64,000 nucleotides of DNA from Terrabacter sp. Root85 (GCF_001429185.1 NZ_LMIW01000001.1:62968-126967), one strand, 5' to 3'; positions 8,266-18,408 are shown, numbered from the stretch's first letter. The notes: generated by a model from the sequence alone, not told the origin. Numbers and translations are program-made.

Positions 8266-9240
8266 TCAGCCCGTCACCCCGAGGGGCACGGTGGCGCGGA
8301 CGCTGGCGGTGACCGGGGCTCGCACACCGGTGCGCGCAGCCGCCTCGTGAGCCCGCTCGATGCGGCGCAACTGCGCCTCGGGGTCGCGCGCGAGTGCAGT
8401 CGGGGTGACGCCGACGACCACGACGCGCATCGTCGACAGATCGGATCCCTGCTCCACGGTGGCCTCCCAGTCGAGGCGGTCGGCATGGAATCGACGAGAC
8501 TGCACCATCACGGCCAGGCCCACGTCGTCGAACCAGAGATCGGGCGAGGTCAAGGTCTCGCCGCCCGGACCGGTGAGGATCGGGTTAGCCATCGGCGGGG
8601 GCAGTCGGCGCGAGGTCCGGACCAGCGCGAGCAGGTCGCTCTCGGGCACCGACCACGCGCCCTCCGCGACCTCGGCGAGAATCCGCCGCAGCCGCGCGGA
8701 GCCACGACGGCCCCTGGCATCGACCCAGTGCTCCAGGTCGTCGAGCCGGACGAGACGGCGTTGGACCGCCTCGATGACGACACCACGCGCCGCTCGCTCA
8801 TCAGGAGTCTCATGTGCTGCGTCGACGACGGCGCGGGCGAGGCATCCGAGGCGTAGCGGGCCGCGCTCGACAACGCGTTCGCCCAGCAGGGTCGTGCTCC
8901 GGACGTCGACCCACGAGATCCGCCTGGACCTGCGTGGTGCAGGCACGAGCACCCGGATCGGCATCGATATCGGGGCGCTCGTGATCCCGTGCAGCGAGGC
9001 GGCGGTGGATCCTGCGAGCCACGCTCCCTCGCCGCCCACGAGCTGCGCAGCGACGAGCCGCTGCCACACCGAAGGCAGGCCGGTCTGAAGCGCGTAGACG
9101 CCGGGCAGCAGGAGCCTCCAGTCCCGACCGACCCGCCAGCGCAGGGTCTCGCGCGTGACACCGGCTTCGAGGAGCTGACGCCGGGACACCACTCCGTGCT
9201 GCACCTCGGCCAGAGCAGTTGTCGCGTCGGTCAGGGTCAT
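8266..9240 (-). CDS. AbiEi-type winged-helix / DUF559 (Vsr-like) protein
   Basis: 324 residues. The N-terminus (VVSRRQLLEAGVTRETLRWR, then WRLLLPGVYAL) is the winged-helix pattern of AbiEi-type type IV antitoxin domains. The C-terminus (TSPDLWFDDVGLAVMVQSRR, then WEATVEQGSDL and VVVVGVTP) resembles the DUF559/Vsr-like nuclease fold, with Gln where an active-site acidic residue would be common, so nuclease activity is doubtful. The ATG at 9240 is chosen for GGGTGACGG upstream and domain fit. No AbiEii-type toxin gene is adjacent. Such solitary genes are frequent in actinobacteria. It is framed by inverted repeats. Confidence 0.75.
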   Translation of the reverse strand: MTLTDATTALAEVQHGVVSRRQLLEAGVTRETLRWRVGRDWRLLLPGVYALQTGLPSVWQRLVAAQLVGGEGAWLAGSTAASLHGITSAPISMPIRVLVPAPRRSRRISWVDVRSTTLLGERVVERGPLRLGCLARAVVDAAHETPDERAARGVVIEAVQRRLVRLDDLEHWVDARGRRGSARLRRILAEVAEGAWSVPESDLLALVRTSRRLPPPMANPILTGPGGETLTSPDLWFDDVGLAVMVQSRRFHADRLDWEATVEQGSDLSTMRVVVVGVTPTALARDPEAQLRRIERAHEAAARTGVRAPVTASVRATVPLGVTG

Positions 9241-9301
9241 TCCGTCACCCTGCCCCGCTGAGGCGAGTGGCGCGCTTGCGGCGGGCGACGCTGTGGACGA
9301 C

Positions 9302-9342
9302 GGGTCACGCTGGTCATGGGTGTGGAGGACCAGGCGTGACCC
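9302..9342. repeat. Strong hairpin upstream of the AbiEi-like gene
   Basis: GGGTCACGC-TGGTC (9302-9315) pairs with GACCA-G-GCGTGACCC (9328-9342), with one bulged base. It lies 62 bases upstream of the AbiEi-like start, where a regulator could bind. Confidence 0.75.
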
Positions 9343-9360
9343 GCAGCATGGTCTGCGTGA

Positions 9361-9374
9361 TGGTGGGGTGATCA
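9361..9374. repeat. Inverted copy of the 14-bp repeat at 8213-8226
   Basis: TGGTGGGGTGATCA here is the exact reverse complement of TGATCACCCCACCA at 8213-8226, so the pair frames the AbiEi-like gene. Two more short palindromes follow at once: GATCAG-caca-CTGATC and GGCAGAT-c-ATCTGCC, within 9369-9400. Confidence 0.8.
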
Positions 9375-9441
9375 GCACACTGATCGGCAGATCATCTGCC
9401 GGTCGAACCACCGAGAACGGCGGGGTCAGACCGGTGTCCGG

Positions 9442-10656
9442 TCACGGCGGGTAGTCGCTCGGGGGGACGAAGCGCCACAGGATGTCGGTCCAGTAGTACT
9501 GGCCCACGACGCTGAGGACGAGGAGCGGGACGAAGCGCCACAGCAGCCGCTTCCACGTGTTGCCGCGACGGTCGGCCCAGCCCGCCCCGAGCACGACGAC
9601 GAGGAGCGGGAAGAGCGGGATGAGGTAGCGGAAGATGCTCGTGAAGGGGTCGAGCACCGCCGCGAGGTACGCCGGGTAGGCGAGCGTCCACGTGCGCAGG
9701 TCGGCGCCGAGGTTGCGGGCCCACGGTCCGGCCACCATGGCGATGGCGACGAGCGGCGCGACGACGAGCATCACCGGGCCCCACGTGTCGCCGAACGCAT
9801 ACTCCGACATCCCGACCCACGGCGTGAACGGCTCGACGGTGCCCGAGCCACGCCACGACGCCATCGTGTCGGTGTAGGCCGACGGCACGCCGGTGCGCCA
9901 CCACGCGATGGCGGGCCACAGCAGCCCGGCGACACCGCAGCCGACGAGCGAGGCGAGCATCGCGGCATACGTCCCGCGACTGATCGGGCGCTCACGGCGC
10001 GCCCGCCAGCGCAGGAAGACCACGACGAGCGTCACGAGTCCCAGCGGCACGGCGATCGGTCTCGAGAGCCCGACGAGCAGGGCCACGGCCGTCGCGACGA
10101 GCCACCGCTCCTTGGCCAGCGCGTAGAGGTAGCCGACGAGCAGCAGCATGGCGAGCGACTCGGTGTAGGCCAGCTGCAGCGTCACCGACGCGGGAAAGCT
10201 CGCCCACAGGGCGACGACGAGGTATGCCGCCGGGTCGCCGATGCGCTCGCGCAGCAGCAGTCCCATGAGCACGGCCGCGCCGGCCCCGCAGAGGAGCGCG
10301 ATCGTCGAGCCCACCGCCGGGAAGTCGAGCCCGGTCAGGGCCATGCCGGCGCGGGCCATGAACGGGAAGAGCGGGTAGAAGGCCCACGGGTTCTGCTGGA
10401 CGGCCCCGCTCTCGCCGACCGGTAGCTCCGAGGGATACCCGTGCTGGGCGATCGTCTGGTACCACTGGCCGTCCCAGAGCGCCGTGAACGGGAAGTAGGA
10501 CACGGGCACGTCGTCGCCGCCGGTCATGCCGGACGGGACCTGGTGCTGCATGACGAGCAGCAGGATCGTCGTCGTGACGACCCGGGCCAGCGCGTAGACC
10601 GCGAGCACCCAGGCGACGAAGACGCCGCGCGAACGCAGCGAGAGCACCTCGGTCAT
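9442..10656 (-). CDS. PIG-V-type membrane mannosyltransferase (GT-C fold)
   Basis: 404 residues with about 10 membrane helices. The first extracytoplasmic loop carries FTALWDGQWYQTIAQHGYP, the acidic WD-x-xWY motif of GPI mannosyltransferase 2 (PIG-V)-like GT-C enzymes, followed by YPLFPFMARAG. Bacterial members use polyprenyl-phosphate mannose to build cell-envelope glycans. The ATG overlaps the stop of the DivIVA-domain gene (ATGA). The nearby LpqW-like gene also points to mannolipid metabolism, but no acceptor can be assigned. Confidence 0.8.
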   Translation of the reverse strand: MTEVLSLRSRGVFVAWVLAVYALARVVTTTILLLVMQHQVPSGMTGGDDVPVSYFPFTALWDGQWYQTIAQHGYPSELPVGESGAVQQNPWAFYPLFPFMARAGMALTGLDFPAVGSTIALLCGAGAAVLMGLLLRERIGDPAAYLVVALWASFPASVTLQLAYTESLAMLLLVGYLYALAKERWLVATAVALLVGLSRPIAVPLGLVTLVVVFLRWRARRERPISRGTYAAMLASLVGCGVAGLLWPAIAWWRTGVPSAYTDTMASWRGSGTVEPFTPWVGMSEYAFGDTWGPVMLVVAPLVAIAMVAGPWARNLGADLRTWTLAYPAYLAAVLDPFTSIFRYLIPLFPLLVVVLGAGWADRRGNTWKRLLWRFVPLLVLSVVGQYYWTDILWRFVPPSDYPP

Positions 10657-11132
10657 GTGGTGCGTTCGCGGCCGACCGTCGGATCGGACTGCTCGGCCGG
10701 CTCGGCCGGCTCGGCCTCCTCGGCAGCCTCAGCCGTGTCGGCCGGCTCGGGGGTCGGCTCGAGCCCCTCCGTCTCCGCCTCGGCGGGCTCGGCGGGCTCG
10801 GCGGGCTCGGCGAGGCCGGGCACGTGCTGGGCCGGCTCGGGAGCGAGCTCCGCCGGGGCGTCCCCGCGCAGCACGGCGATCTCCTCGTCCTTCTCGCGGA
10901 GCTCGCGCCTCAGCCGGTCGACGACCCCGTCGACCTGGCTCATCCGGTAGCCCCGGGCGCCCACGTCGAAGACGAGGTCGTCGAAGTCGGTGTCGCGGAT
11001 CGGCTCGTCGGGCAGGGGCTCGTGGCTCAGGCTCGTCGTGTTGCGGCCGAGGCCACCACCGGCGAGCCCGAGAATGAGCGCGACGACGGAGCACAGGACG
11101 ACGATCCCGACGAGGAGGATGAACCACTTCAC
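10653..11132 (-). CDS. DivIVA-domain membrane protein with Glu/Pro/Ala tail
   Basis: 159 residues. An N-terminal membrane helix (FILLVGIVVLCSVVALILGL) is followed by a short DivIVA-like segment (FDVGARGYRMSQVDGVVDRL) and a coiled coil (RRELREKDEEIAVL). The last 70 residues are low-complexity repeats of AEPAEPAEPAE type. DivIVA-domain proteins bind curved membrane and organise growth or division sites. The GTG start overlaps the LOG stop (GTGA), and its stop overlaps the mannosyltransferase start, so LOG, DivIVA and mannosyltransferase are coupled. It likely corresponds to Rv1209-type proteins. Confidence 0.82.
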   Translation of the reverse strand: MKWFILLVGIVVLCSVVALILGLAGGGLGRNTTSLSHEPLPDEPIRDTDFDDLVFDVGARGYRMSQVDGVVDRLRRELREKDEEIAVLRGDAPAELAPEPAQHVPGLAEPAEPAEPAEAETEGLEPTPEPADTAEAAEEAEPAEPAEQSDPTVGRERTT

Positions 11133-11902
11133 GCGCGCGGCTCCTCGTACGTGCGGATCGCCTTGACGGCCTCGTCCGGGTCGTCGGTGACGATGAGCCG
11201 CTTGAGGTCGGCCGGACTGATCATGCCGTGGTCGAGCACCGTGTCGCCCAGCCAGTCGATGAGCCCCTGCCAGTACGCGACGCCCATGAGCACGATGGGG
11301 AACTCGGTGACCTTCTGCGTCTGCGCGAGCGTCAGCGCCTCGAAGAGCTCGTCGAGCGTGCCGAAGCCCCCCGGCAGCACGATGAAGCCGCGGGAGTACT
11401 TGAGGAACATGACCTTGCGGGCGAAGAAGTAGCGGAAGTTGATGCCGAGGTCGACGTACTCGTTGAGGCCCGTCTCGAAGGGCAGCTCGATGCCGAGCCC
11501 GACCGAGGTCCCCTTCGCCTCGAAGGCACCCTTGTTGGCCGCCTCCATGGCGCCCGGCCCACCGCCGGTGATGACGGCGTAGCCCGCTTCCGCCAGCAGG
11601 CGGCCCACCTCGACCCCGATGGCGTATGCCGGGTCCTCGGGTCGCGTGCGCGCCGAGCCGAACACCGCTGCCGCCGGCCCGAGCTCGGAGAGTGTGCCGA
11701 AACCCTCGACGAACTCGGACTGGATGCGCATGACGCGCCACGGGTCGGCGTGCAGCCACTCGTTGGGCTGGTGCGCCTCGAGCAGTCGCTGGTCGGTCGT
11801 CGTCACGGGCACCTTGTGACGGCGCAGCGTCACCGGACCGGTCTGGCGCCGGTCCTCGTGCGGGCTCCCCGAGGTGACGGGTGCAGGCTGGTGGTCGGTC
11901 AC
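11129..11902 (-). CDS. LOG family protein (Rossmann-fold nucleotide hydrolase)
   Basis: 257 residues with both hallmark motifs: GGGPGAMEAANKGAFEAKG and PGGFGTLDELFE (PGGxGTxxE). LOG proteins cleave nucleoside 5'-monophosphates and release cytokinin-type bases in several organisms; the bacterial role is often unclear. The start is GTG at 11902, immediately behind a TAGGGT -10 box, so translation is probably leaderless. It is the first gene of a tightly coupled set with the DivIVA protein and mannosyltransferase. The location next to dapE matches Rv1205/Rv1202 order. Confidence 0.9.
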   Translation of the reverse strand: MTDHQPAPVTSGSPHEDRRQTGPVTLRRHKVPVTTTDQRLLEAHQPNEWLHADPWRVMRIQSEFVEGFGTLSELGPAAAVFGSARTRPEDPAYAIGVEVGRLLAEAGYAVITGGGPGAMEAANKGAFEAKGTSVGLGIELPFETGLNEYVDLGINFRYFFARKVMFLKYSRGFIVLPGGFGTLDELFEALTLAQTQKVTEFPIVLMGVAYWQGLIDWLGDTVLDHGMISPADLKRLIVTDDPDEAVKAIRTYEEPRA

Positions 11903-11908
11903 AGCGCC

Positions 11909-11914
11909 ACCCTA
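11909..11914 (-). promoter_or_regulatory. -10 box TAGGGT, leaderless promoter of the LOG gene
   Basis: On the minus strand TAGGGT is separated by 6 bases from the GTG at 11902, the geometry of a leaderless transcript. Confidence 0.6.
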
Positions 11915-11924
11915 TGCGGAGAGG

Positions 11925-13049
11925 TCAGCCGAGCCAGCGCAGCAGGGCGGCCTCGGCCTCGACGTACTGCTCGACCGGGCAGCGCTCGTCGTCCATGTGC
12001 GCGAGGTTGGGGTCTCCGGGCCCGAAGTTGACGGCGGGGATGCCGAGCGCCGAGAAGCGCGCGACGTCGGTCCACCCCTCCTTCGGGTTGACGGGCACAC
12101 CGAGCGCGTCGATGAACGCCTTGGCGGCCGGCAGCAGCAGACCCGGCCGCGCGCCGTCGGCCGCGTCGCCGAGCGTCACGTCGAAACCGTCGAACACCTG
12201 GCGCACGTGCGCGAAGGCCTCCTCGGTGTTCTTGTCGGGCGCGTAGCGGTAGTTGACGGTGACGGTGCACCGGTCGGGGATGACGTTGCCGGCGATCCCG
12301 CCGCTGATCCCGACGGCCTGGAGGGCCTCGTGGTAGTCGAGCCCGTCGACGGTGATGGTCTCGGCCTCGTAGGCGGTCAGCCGCGAGAGCACCGCGGCGG
12401 CGTCGTGGATGGCGTTGTGACCCTTCCACGGGCGGGCCGAGTGGGCGGCGACGCCCTTGGTGACGACCTCGGCGCGCAGGGTGCCCTTGCAGCCGCCCTC
12501 GATGGCGCCGTCGGTCGGCTCGAGCAGGACGGCGAAGTCGCCGGCGAGCAGCTCGGGCGAGGTGTCGGCGAGGCGGGCCAGACCGTTGTACTGCCCGTCG
12601 ATCTCCTCGCACTCGTAGAAGAGGAAGGTCAGGTCGCGACTCGGGTCGGGCACCTGCGCCGCGATGCGGAGCATGACGCCGACACCGCCCTTCATGTCGA
12701 CCGTGCCCCGGCCCCACAGCTCACCGTCGACGCGGCGCGTGGGCAGGTTGGGCACCGCGGTCAGCGGCACCGTGTCGATGTGTCCGGCCAGCACGACCCG
12801 CTCCGAGCGGCCGAGGGAGGTGCGGGCGACGACGGTGTTGCCGTCGCGGACGACCTCGAGGTGCGAGAGGGGCCGCAGGGCGGCCTCGATCGCGTCGGCG
12901 AGCGCCGCCTCGTCCTGGCTGACCGACTCGATGTCGCAGATCGCGGCCGTGAGGGTCGTGACGTCGGCGGACAGGTCGAGGGTGGCGGCGCGGGCCCCCG
13001 TGTCGGCGGGCACGGTGGTCGGGTCGACGGACGGCGAGGTGGACGGCAT
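11925..13049 (-). CDS. dapE: Succinyl-diaminopimelate desuccinylase
   Basis: 374 residues, M20 metallopeptidase family. Visible motifs: [15 protein letters not shown] (metal ligands His and catalytic Asp), [13 protein letters not shown] (bridging Asp), [14 protein letters not shown] (catalytic Glu pair) and the C-terminal [14 protein letters not shown] (His ligand). It removes succinate from N-succinyl-LL-diaminopimelate to give LL-diaminopimelate for lysine and peptidoglycan. It is divergent from dapD across 125 bases, and dapC lies 4 kb away. The ATG is preceded by a -10 box at leaderless spacing. Confidence 0.94.
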   Translation of the reverse strand: MPSTSPSVDPTTVPADTGARAATLDLSADVTTLTAAICDIESVSQDEAALADAIEAALRPLSHLEVVRDGNTVVARTSLGRSERVVLAGHIDTVPLTAVPNLPTRRVDGELWGRGTVDMKGGVGVMLRIAAQVPDPSRDLTFLFYECEEIDGQYNGLARLADTSPELLAGDFAVLLEPTDGAIEGGCKGTLRAEVVTKGVAAHSARPWKGHNAIHDAAAVLSRLTAYEAETITVDGLDYHEALQAVGISGGIAGNVIPDRCTVTVNYRYAPDKNTEEAFAHVRQVFDGFDVTLGDAADGARPGLLLPAAKAFIDALGVPVNPKEGWTDVARFSALGIPAVNFGPGDPNLAHMDDERCPVEQYVEAEAALLRWLG

Positions 13050-13055
13050 ACGCGA

Positions 13056-13061
13056 AGGTTA
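13056..13061 (-). promoter_or_regulatory. -10 box TAACCT, leaderless promoter of dapE
   Basis: TAACCT on the minus strand is 6 bases upstream of the dapE ATG at 13049, placing the expected transcript start at or next to the start codon. Confidence 0.55.
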
Positions 13062-13161
13062 TCCGGAGGCCACCACGTCGCGGCGCCCGCGGGACCGTCC
13101 GACCGTCACCGTCCGGTGACCACGGTGCGGGTCCCCGTTTCACCGGTGCGGGCCGTCCCCA

Positions 13162-13167
13162 TATCCT
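13162..13167 (+). promoter_or_regulatory. -10 box TATCCT, leaderless promoter of dapD
   Basis: TATCCT is 7 bases upstream of the dapD ATG at 13175. Together with the dapE box it makes a compact divergent promoter region in which both mRNAs appear leaderless. Confidence 0.55.
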
Positions 13168-13174
13168 TGCGGCC

Positions 13175-14107
13175 ATGTCGGAGCGCAACGCATGGGGACA
13201 CGGACTGACGACGACCACGGACGACGGGCAGGTGCTCGACACGTGGTTCCCGCAGCCGGCGCTCGGGGAGCGCCCGGCCGGCGCGACCGTCCCCGAGGGC
13301 CTCGACGCCCTCGTCGGCACCGACGAGGCGCGCCGCGTGCGCACCGAGGTCCGGCTCGTCGAGATCGACCTCGACGCCCCCCCGGCCGACGCGCCGGACG
13401 CCTACCTGCGTCTGCACCTGCTGTCGCACTGCCTCGTCGAGCCCAACACCATCAACCTCGACGGCGTCTTCGGCGCCCTGCCCAACGTCGTCTGGACGAG
13501 CGCAGGCGCGTGCGCCGTCGACGGCTTCGAGCAGACGCGGATGCGGCTGCGGGCCCGGGGCCAGCACGTCGCCGTCTACGGCGTCGACAAGTTCCCGAGG
13601 ATGACCGACTTCGTCGTGCCGCAGGGCGTGCGCATCGCCGACGCGGACCGGGTGCGCCTCGGCGCGCACCTCTCGGCGGGCACGACGGTCATGCACGAGG
13701 GCTTCTGCAACTTCAACGCCGGCACGCTCGGCACCTCGATGGTCGAGGGTCGCATCGTGCAGGGCGTCGTCGTCGGGGACGGGTCCGACATCGGCGCCGG
13801 CGCCTCGATCATGGGCACCCTGTCCGGTGGCGGGACGGAACGCGTCAGCATCGGCGAGCGTTGTCTCGTCGGAGCCAACGGCGGCATCGGCATCGCGCTC
13901 GGGGACGACTGCGTCGTCGAGGCCGGGCTCTACGTGACGGCGGGCACCAAGGTGACGCTGCCCGACGGCACCGTGGTCAAGGCCAAGGAGCTGTCGGGGT
14001 CGAGCAACATCCTGTTCATCCGCAACAGCGTGAGCGGTGCCGTCGAGGCCCGCGACCGCGCGGGGACGGGCATCACTCTCAACGCCGCCCTGCACGCCAA
14101 CGACTGA
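13175..14107 (+). CDS. dapD: Tetrahydrodipicolinate N-succinyltransferase
   Basis: 310 residues of the actinobacterial DapD type: N-terminal domain, then a left-handed beta-helix of hexapeptide repeats ([40 protein letters not shown], then [20 protein letters not shown]) and a C-terminal segment [19 protein letters not shown]. The [12 protein letters not shown] loop is characteristic of this clade. It succinylates tetrahydrodipicolinate with succinyl-CoA, the step before DapC and DapE, both encoded nearby. The start is set by the leaderless promoter and family alignment. Confidence 0.94.
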   Translation: MSERNAWGHGLTTTTDDGQVLDTWFPQPALGERPAGATVPEGLDALVGTDEARRVRTEVRLVEIDLDAPPADAPDAYLRLHLLSHCLVEPNTINLDGVFGALPNVVWTSAGACAVDGFEQTRMRLRARGQHVAVYGVDKFPRMTDFVVPQGVRIADADRVRLGAHLSAGTTVMHEGFCNFNAGTLGTSMVEGRIVQGVVVGDGSDIGAGASIMGTLSGGGTERVSIGERCLVGANGGIGIALGDDCVVEAGLYVTAGTKVTLPDGTVVKAKELSGSSNILFIRNSVSGAVEARDRAGTGITLNAALHAND

Positions 14108-14159
14108 CCCAGACCGGACGCCACCGGTTCAGACCAGAGCCGGACCACCTGAGGACCCC

Positions 14160-15032
14160 ATGCCGAAGAACCGACCGGGCCCGACCCTTGCCGACTCCCG
14201 GGGCCGCCCGCGCGCTCGTCGCCGCCCCCGCTGGGTGCCGATCCTGCTCGTGCTGGCGGTCGTCGGCACGGCCGGGTGGTTCGGCGCCCGCTTCCTCATC
14301 CAGAGCGTCGTCAACCCGCAGTGCACGATCAAGGCCGGCGGGATCACCGAGACCTTCGACCCCGACCAGACGGCCAACGCCGCGCTCATCGCGGCGCTGT
14401 CGATCAAGCGTGAGATGCCCCCGCGTGCGGCCACGATCGCGTTGACGACGGCGTTCCAGGAGTCGAAGATCCGCAACCTGCGCTACGGCGACCGCGACTC
14501 GCTCGGCCTCTTCCAGCAGCGGCCGAGCCAGGGCTGGGGCACGAAGGAGCAGATCCTCGACCCCGTCCACGCGACCAACGCGTTCTACGACGCCCTCGAG
14601 AAGTACCAGGGCTACGAGACCGCCGACATCACGAAGATCGCCCAGCGCGTCCAGAAGAGCGGCTTCCCCGAGGCCTACCGCGACCACGAGGGCCAGGGCC
14701 GGGTGCTCGCCTCGACCTTGACCGGGCACTCCCCCGCCGGCCTGACGTGCCGCCTCGACGCGGTGAAGACCAGCCTCACGCCGCAGCGCGTGGCTGCCGA
14801 CCTGTCCGAGCAGATGGGCGTCACCTCGGTCCGACCCGGTGAGGGCGTGCTCACCGTGACGGCCCGCGACCGCACGACTGCCTGGGCCGTCGCGCAGTGG
14901 GCCGTGGCGCGCGCCGAGATCTACGGGGCGAGCAAGATCAGTGTCGGCGACCGCGTGTGGGACCGCTCGAAGGGCGACGAGGACTGGTCGTCCGGCTCCG
15001 ACGGCACGACGGTCACGATCACCCTCGGCTGA
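14160..15032 (+). CDS. Membrane-anchored lysozyme-like-fold protein, function unknown
   Basis: 290 residues. An Arg-rich N-terminus leads into one membrane helix (VPILLVLAVVGTAGWFGARF); the rest should be outside. The segment IALTTAFQESKIRNLRYGDR then SLGLFQQRPSQGWG recalls lytic-transglycosylase and resuscitation-factor folds: a Glu followed by a Ser-x-GLFQ motif. Transglycosylase activity is a guess, as the full SLT motif set is not visible. Relatives are common in actinobacteria and usually unnamed. It starts 53 bases after dapD, so it could share that transcript, which would place it near peptidoglycan metabolism. Confidence 0.7.
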   Translation: MPKNRPGPTLADSRGRPRARRRPRWVPILLVLAVVGTAGWFGARFLIQSVVNPQCTIKAGGITETFDPDQTANAALIAALSIKREMPPRAATIALTTAFQESKIRNLRYGDRDSLGLFQQRPSQGWGTKEQILDPVHATNAFYDALEKYQGYETADITKIAQRVQKSGFPEAYRDHEGQGRVLASTLTGHSPAGLTCRLDAVKTSLTPQRVAADLSEQMGVTSVRPGEGVLTVTARDRTTAWAVAQWAVARAEIYGASKISVGDRVWDRSKGDEDWSSGSDGTTVTITLG

Positions 15033-15090
15033 GCCCGGCGGCATACGCCCCCGGGCGGGCACCCTGCTGGCTCCCGGGGACAGGTCGTGG

Positions 15091-15441
15091 TCAGCGGGAC
15101 ACCCGGTCGAGGTGCTGGAGCAGGTCGTGCGCGGCGAGCTCGACGTCCTTGTGCCGCCACTCGCTCGCGCGGTAGACGCAGGCGATGAGCGCCGTGCGGT
15201 GGACCCGCCGGAAGTCGCCGACGACGAAGGCGTAGCGCGCCTTGGTCCCGTCGTTCGCGCCCTCGGTCAGGCCGAGGTGCCACGCGGCGTAGTCGTCCCA
15301 CGGGTGCCGCTCGAGGTAGGCGTTCTGCGCCTCTGCATCCGGCTGGACCTGGCCCCAGTCGCTGTCCAGAACGTACTGCCGCTTGTCGATGAGGTCGCGG
15401 CACCGGGCGACGGCCGCGTCGTTGACGAGGTACTTGGCCAT
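15091..15441 (-). CDS. Conserved hypothetical protein
   Basis: 116 residues, soluble, starting MAKYLVNDAAVARCRDLIDK. The core YAAWHLGLTEGANDGTKARY and FVVGDFRRVHRTALIACVYR is a recognisable conserved unknown found in many bacteria. There is no metal or nucleotide motif; aromatic and charged residues dominate (HPWDDYAAWH). It is downstream of citrate synthase but separated from it by a strong hairpin, so it probably has its own promoter. Function unknown. Confidence 0.75.
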   Translation of the reverse strand: MAKYLVNDAAVARCRDLIDKRQYVLDSDWGQVQPDAEAQNAYLERHPWDDYAAWHLGLTEGANDGTKARYAFVVGDFRRVHRTALIACVYRASEWRHKDVELAAHDLLQHLDRVSR

Positions 15442-15453
15442 CGCCCCATCATG

Positions 15454-15489
15454 CCGATGCCCCCGTCCCAGGAGGGGCGGGGGCATCGG
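15454..15489 (-). terminator. 12-bp stem terminator of citrate synthase gene
   Basis: CCGATGCCCCCG (15454-15465) pairs perfectly with CGGGGGCATCGG (15478-15489) around a 12-base loop, 25 bases past the gltA stop. There is no clear U-run, as is common in high-GC actinobacteria. Confidence 0.7.
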
Positions 15490-15513
15490 GTGGATCTCGG
15501 GTGAGCCGACGGC

Positions 15514-16794
<1,281 letters not shown>

Positions 16795-16942
16795 TGTTCC
16801 TCGCCTCCTGTAACTCCGGCCCAACGGCGCCGGACGTATCCGCGAGCGACGTTACCCCAGCGTCGGGTCCGCTGAGAAAACAGGTCCACCCCATACCACC
16901 GCACGAGGTCGGGCCGGAACGGGGGGCGAGACGGCCTCGGCG

Positions 16943-18085
16943 TCAGAGCCGGGAGCAGGCGGCGGCGATGCGTTCGTCGGTGGCCGTGAGCGCGATGCGC
17001 ACGTGCTGGCTACCGGCCGCGCCGTAGAACGCGCCCGGGGCAACGAGGATGCCGCGGTCGGCGAGATCGGAAACCGTTGTCCAGCAGTCCTCTTCGCGGG
17101 TGGCCCAGAGGTAGAGCCCGGCCTCGGAGTGGTCGACGCGCAGCCCCGCTCGGGTGACGGCGGCGAGCAGCTGCTCGCGACGCCGGGCGTATGCCGTCCG
17201 CTGCGTCTGCACGTGGGTGTCGTCGCGCAGGGCGACCGCCATGGCGTGCTGGACGGGTGTGGGCATGATCATGCCGGCGTGCTTGCGCACCTCGAGGATC
17301 GCGCCGACGAGCGCGGGGTCCCCGGCGACGAACGCGGCGCGGTAGCCGGCGAGGTTGGACTGCTTGGACAGCGAGTAGACGGCGAGCAGGCCCTCGTGGG
17401 ACCCGCCGCAGACGTCAGGGTGGAGGATGCTCGGCGTCGCGGTGCCGACGTGGCCCTCGCGCCAGTCGAGCTCGGCGTAGCACTCGTCACTGGCGACGAC
17501 GACCCCGTGCCCACGCGCCCACTCGACGACCTTGCGCAGGTGCGGGACGCCCAGCACCTGGCCGTTGGGGTTGCCGGGGCTGTTGAGCCACAACAGCTTC
17601 GGCGTCGTGGCCGCCGTGAGCGGGCCGAGGCTCGTCAGCGACTGGGCGACGACGCCCGTCGCGCCGGCGATGCGCGCGCCGATGTCGTAGGTCGGGTAGG
17701 CGACCGCGGGGATCCCGACGACGTCACCGGCGCGCAGGCCGAGCAGGGTGGGCAGCCAGGCCACGAGCTCCTTGCTGCCGATGGTCGGCAGGACCGCGTC
17801 GACGGTGAGGCCCGGGACGCCGCGGCGACGCTCGAACCACTCGCAGATCGCGGCCCGCAGGTCGGCGGTGCCGACGGTCAGCGGGTAGCCCGGGGCGTCG
17901 GAGGCGTCCGCGAGCGCCCGGCGCACGACCTCGGGGGTGGGGTCGACCGGCGTGCCGACCGACAGGTCGACGATGCCCTCCGGATGCGCGACCGCTCGCG
18001 CCTTGTAGGGCGCGAGCGAGTCCCACGGGAAGTCCGGGAGGTCGAGCCCCCGCACGGACGCGCTGGGCGCGCCGGGCACGGTCAC
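16943..18085 (-). CDS. dapC: Succinyldiaminopimelate transaminase
   Basis: 380 residues, fold type I PLP aminotransferase. Motifs: WLNSPGNPNGQVLG (Asn/Pro), VVASDECYAELDW (Asp and Tyr contacting PLP), VYSLSKQSNLAGYRAAF (Schiff-base Lys) and the C-terminal Arg in HVRIALTATDERIA. Gene order ferredoxin-dapC is typical of actinobacterial DapC (Rv1177-Rv1178). It makes N-succinyl-LL-diaminopimelate from the keto acid, between DapD and DapE. The GTG start overlaps the ferredoxin stop (GTGA), so translation is coupled. Confidence 0.92.
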   Translation of the reverse strand: MTVPGAPSASVRGLDLPDFPWDSLAPYKARAVAHPEGIVDLSVGTPVDPTPEVVRRALADASDAPGYPLTVGTADLRAAICEWFERRRGVPGLTVDAVLPTIGSKELVAWLPTLLGLRAGDVVGIPAVAYPTYDIGARIAGATGVVAQSLTSLGPLTAATTPKLLWLNSPGNPNGQVLGVPHLRKVVEWARGHGVVVASDECYAELDWREGHVGTATPSILHPDVCGGSHEGLLAVYSLSKQSNLAGYRAAFVAGDPALVGAILEVRKHAGMIMPTPVQHAMAVALRDDTHVQTQRTAYARRREQLLAAVTRAGLRVDHSEAGLYLWATREEDCWTTVSDLADRGILVAPGAFYGAAGSQHVRIALTATDERIAAACSRL

Positions 18086-18408
18086 TCGTCGTGTTCCTGC
18101 GGCGGGAGCGCCTCGATGAGCGGGTGGTCCTTGTCGATGATGCCGAGCTTGGCGGCGCCACCGGGGCTGCCGAGGTCGTTGAAGAACTCGACGTTGGCGT
18201 TGTAGTAGTCGGCCCACTGCTCGGGGACGTCGTCCTCGTAGTAGATCGCCTCGACGGGGCACACGGGCTCGCAGGCGCCGCAGTCGACGCACTCGTCGGG
18301 GTGGATGTAGAGCGACCGCTTGCCCTCGTAGATGCAGTCGACCGGACACTCCTCGATGCAGGCACGGTCCTTGAGATCGACGCAAGGCTGGGCGATGACA
18401 TAGGTCAT
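18082..18408 (-). CDS. fdxA: 7Fe ferredoxin (FdxA/FdxC type)
   Basis: 108 residues. The two cluster regions are C-VDLKDRA-C-IEECPVDC and CVDCGACEPVCPVEAIYYED, giving one [3Fe-4S] and one [4Fe-4S] cluster, as in actinobacterial 7Fe ferredoxins. The tail WADYYNANVEFFNDLGSPGG is typical. It carries low-potential electrons for oxidoreductases. AGGAGG lies upstream of the ATG. Overlap with dapC is conserved across actinobacteria although DapC needs no electrons, so the pairing may be regulatory. Confidence 0.94.
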   Translation of the reverse strand: MTYVIAQPCVDLKDRACIEECPVDCIYEGKRSLYIHPDECVDCGACEPVCPVEAIYYEDDVPEQWADYYNANVEFFNDLGSPGGAAKLGIIDKDHPLIEALPPQEHDE

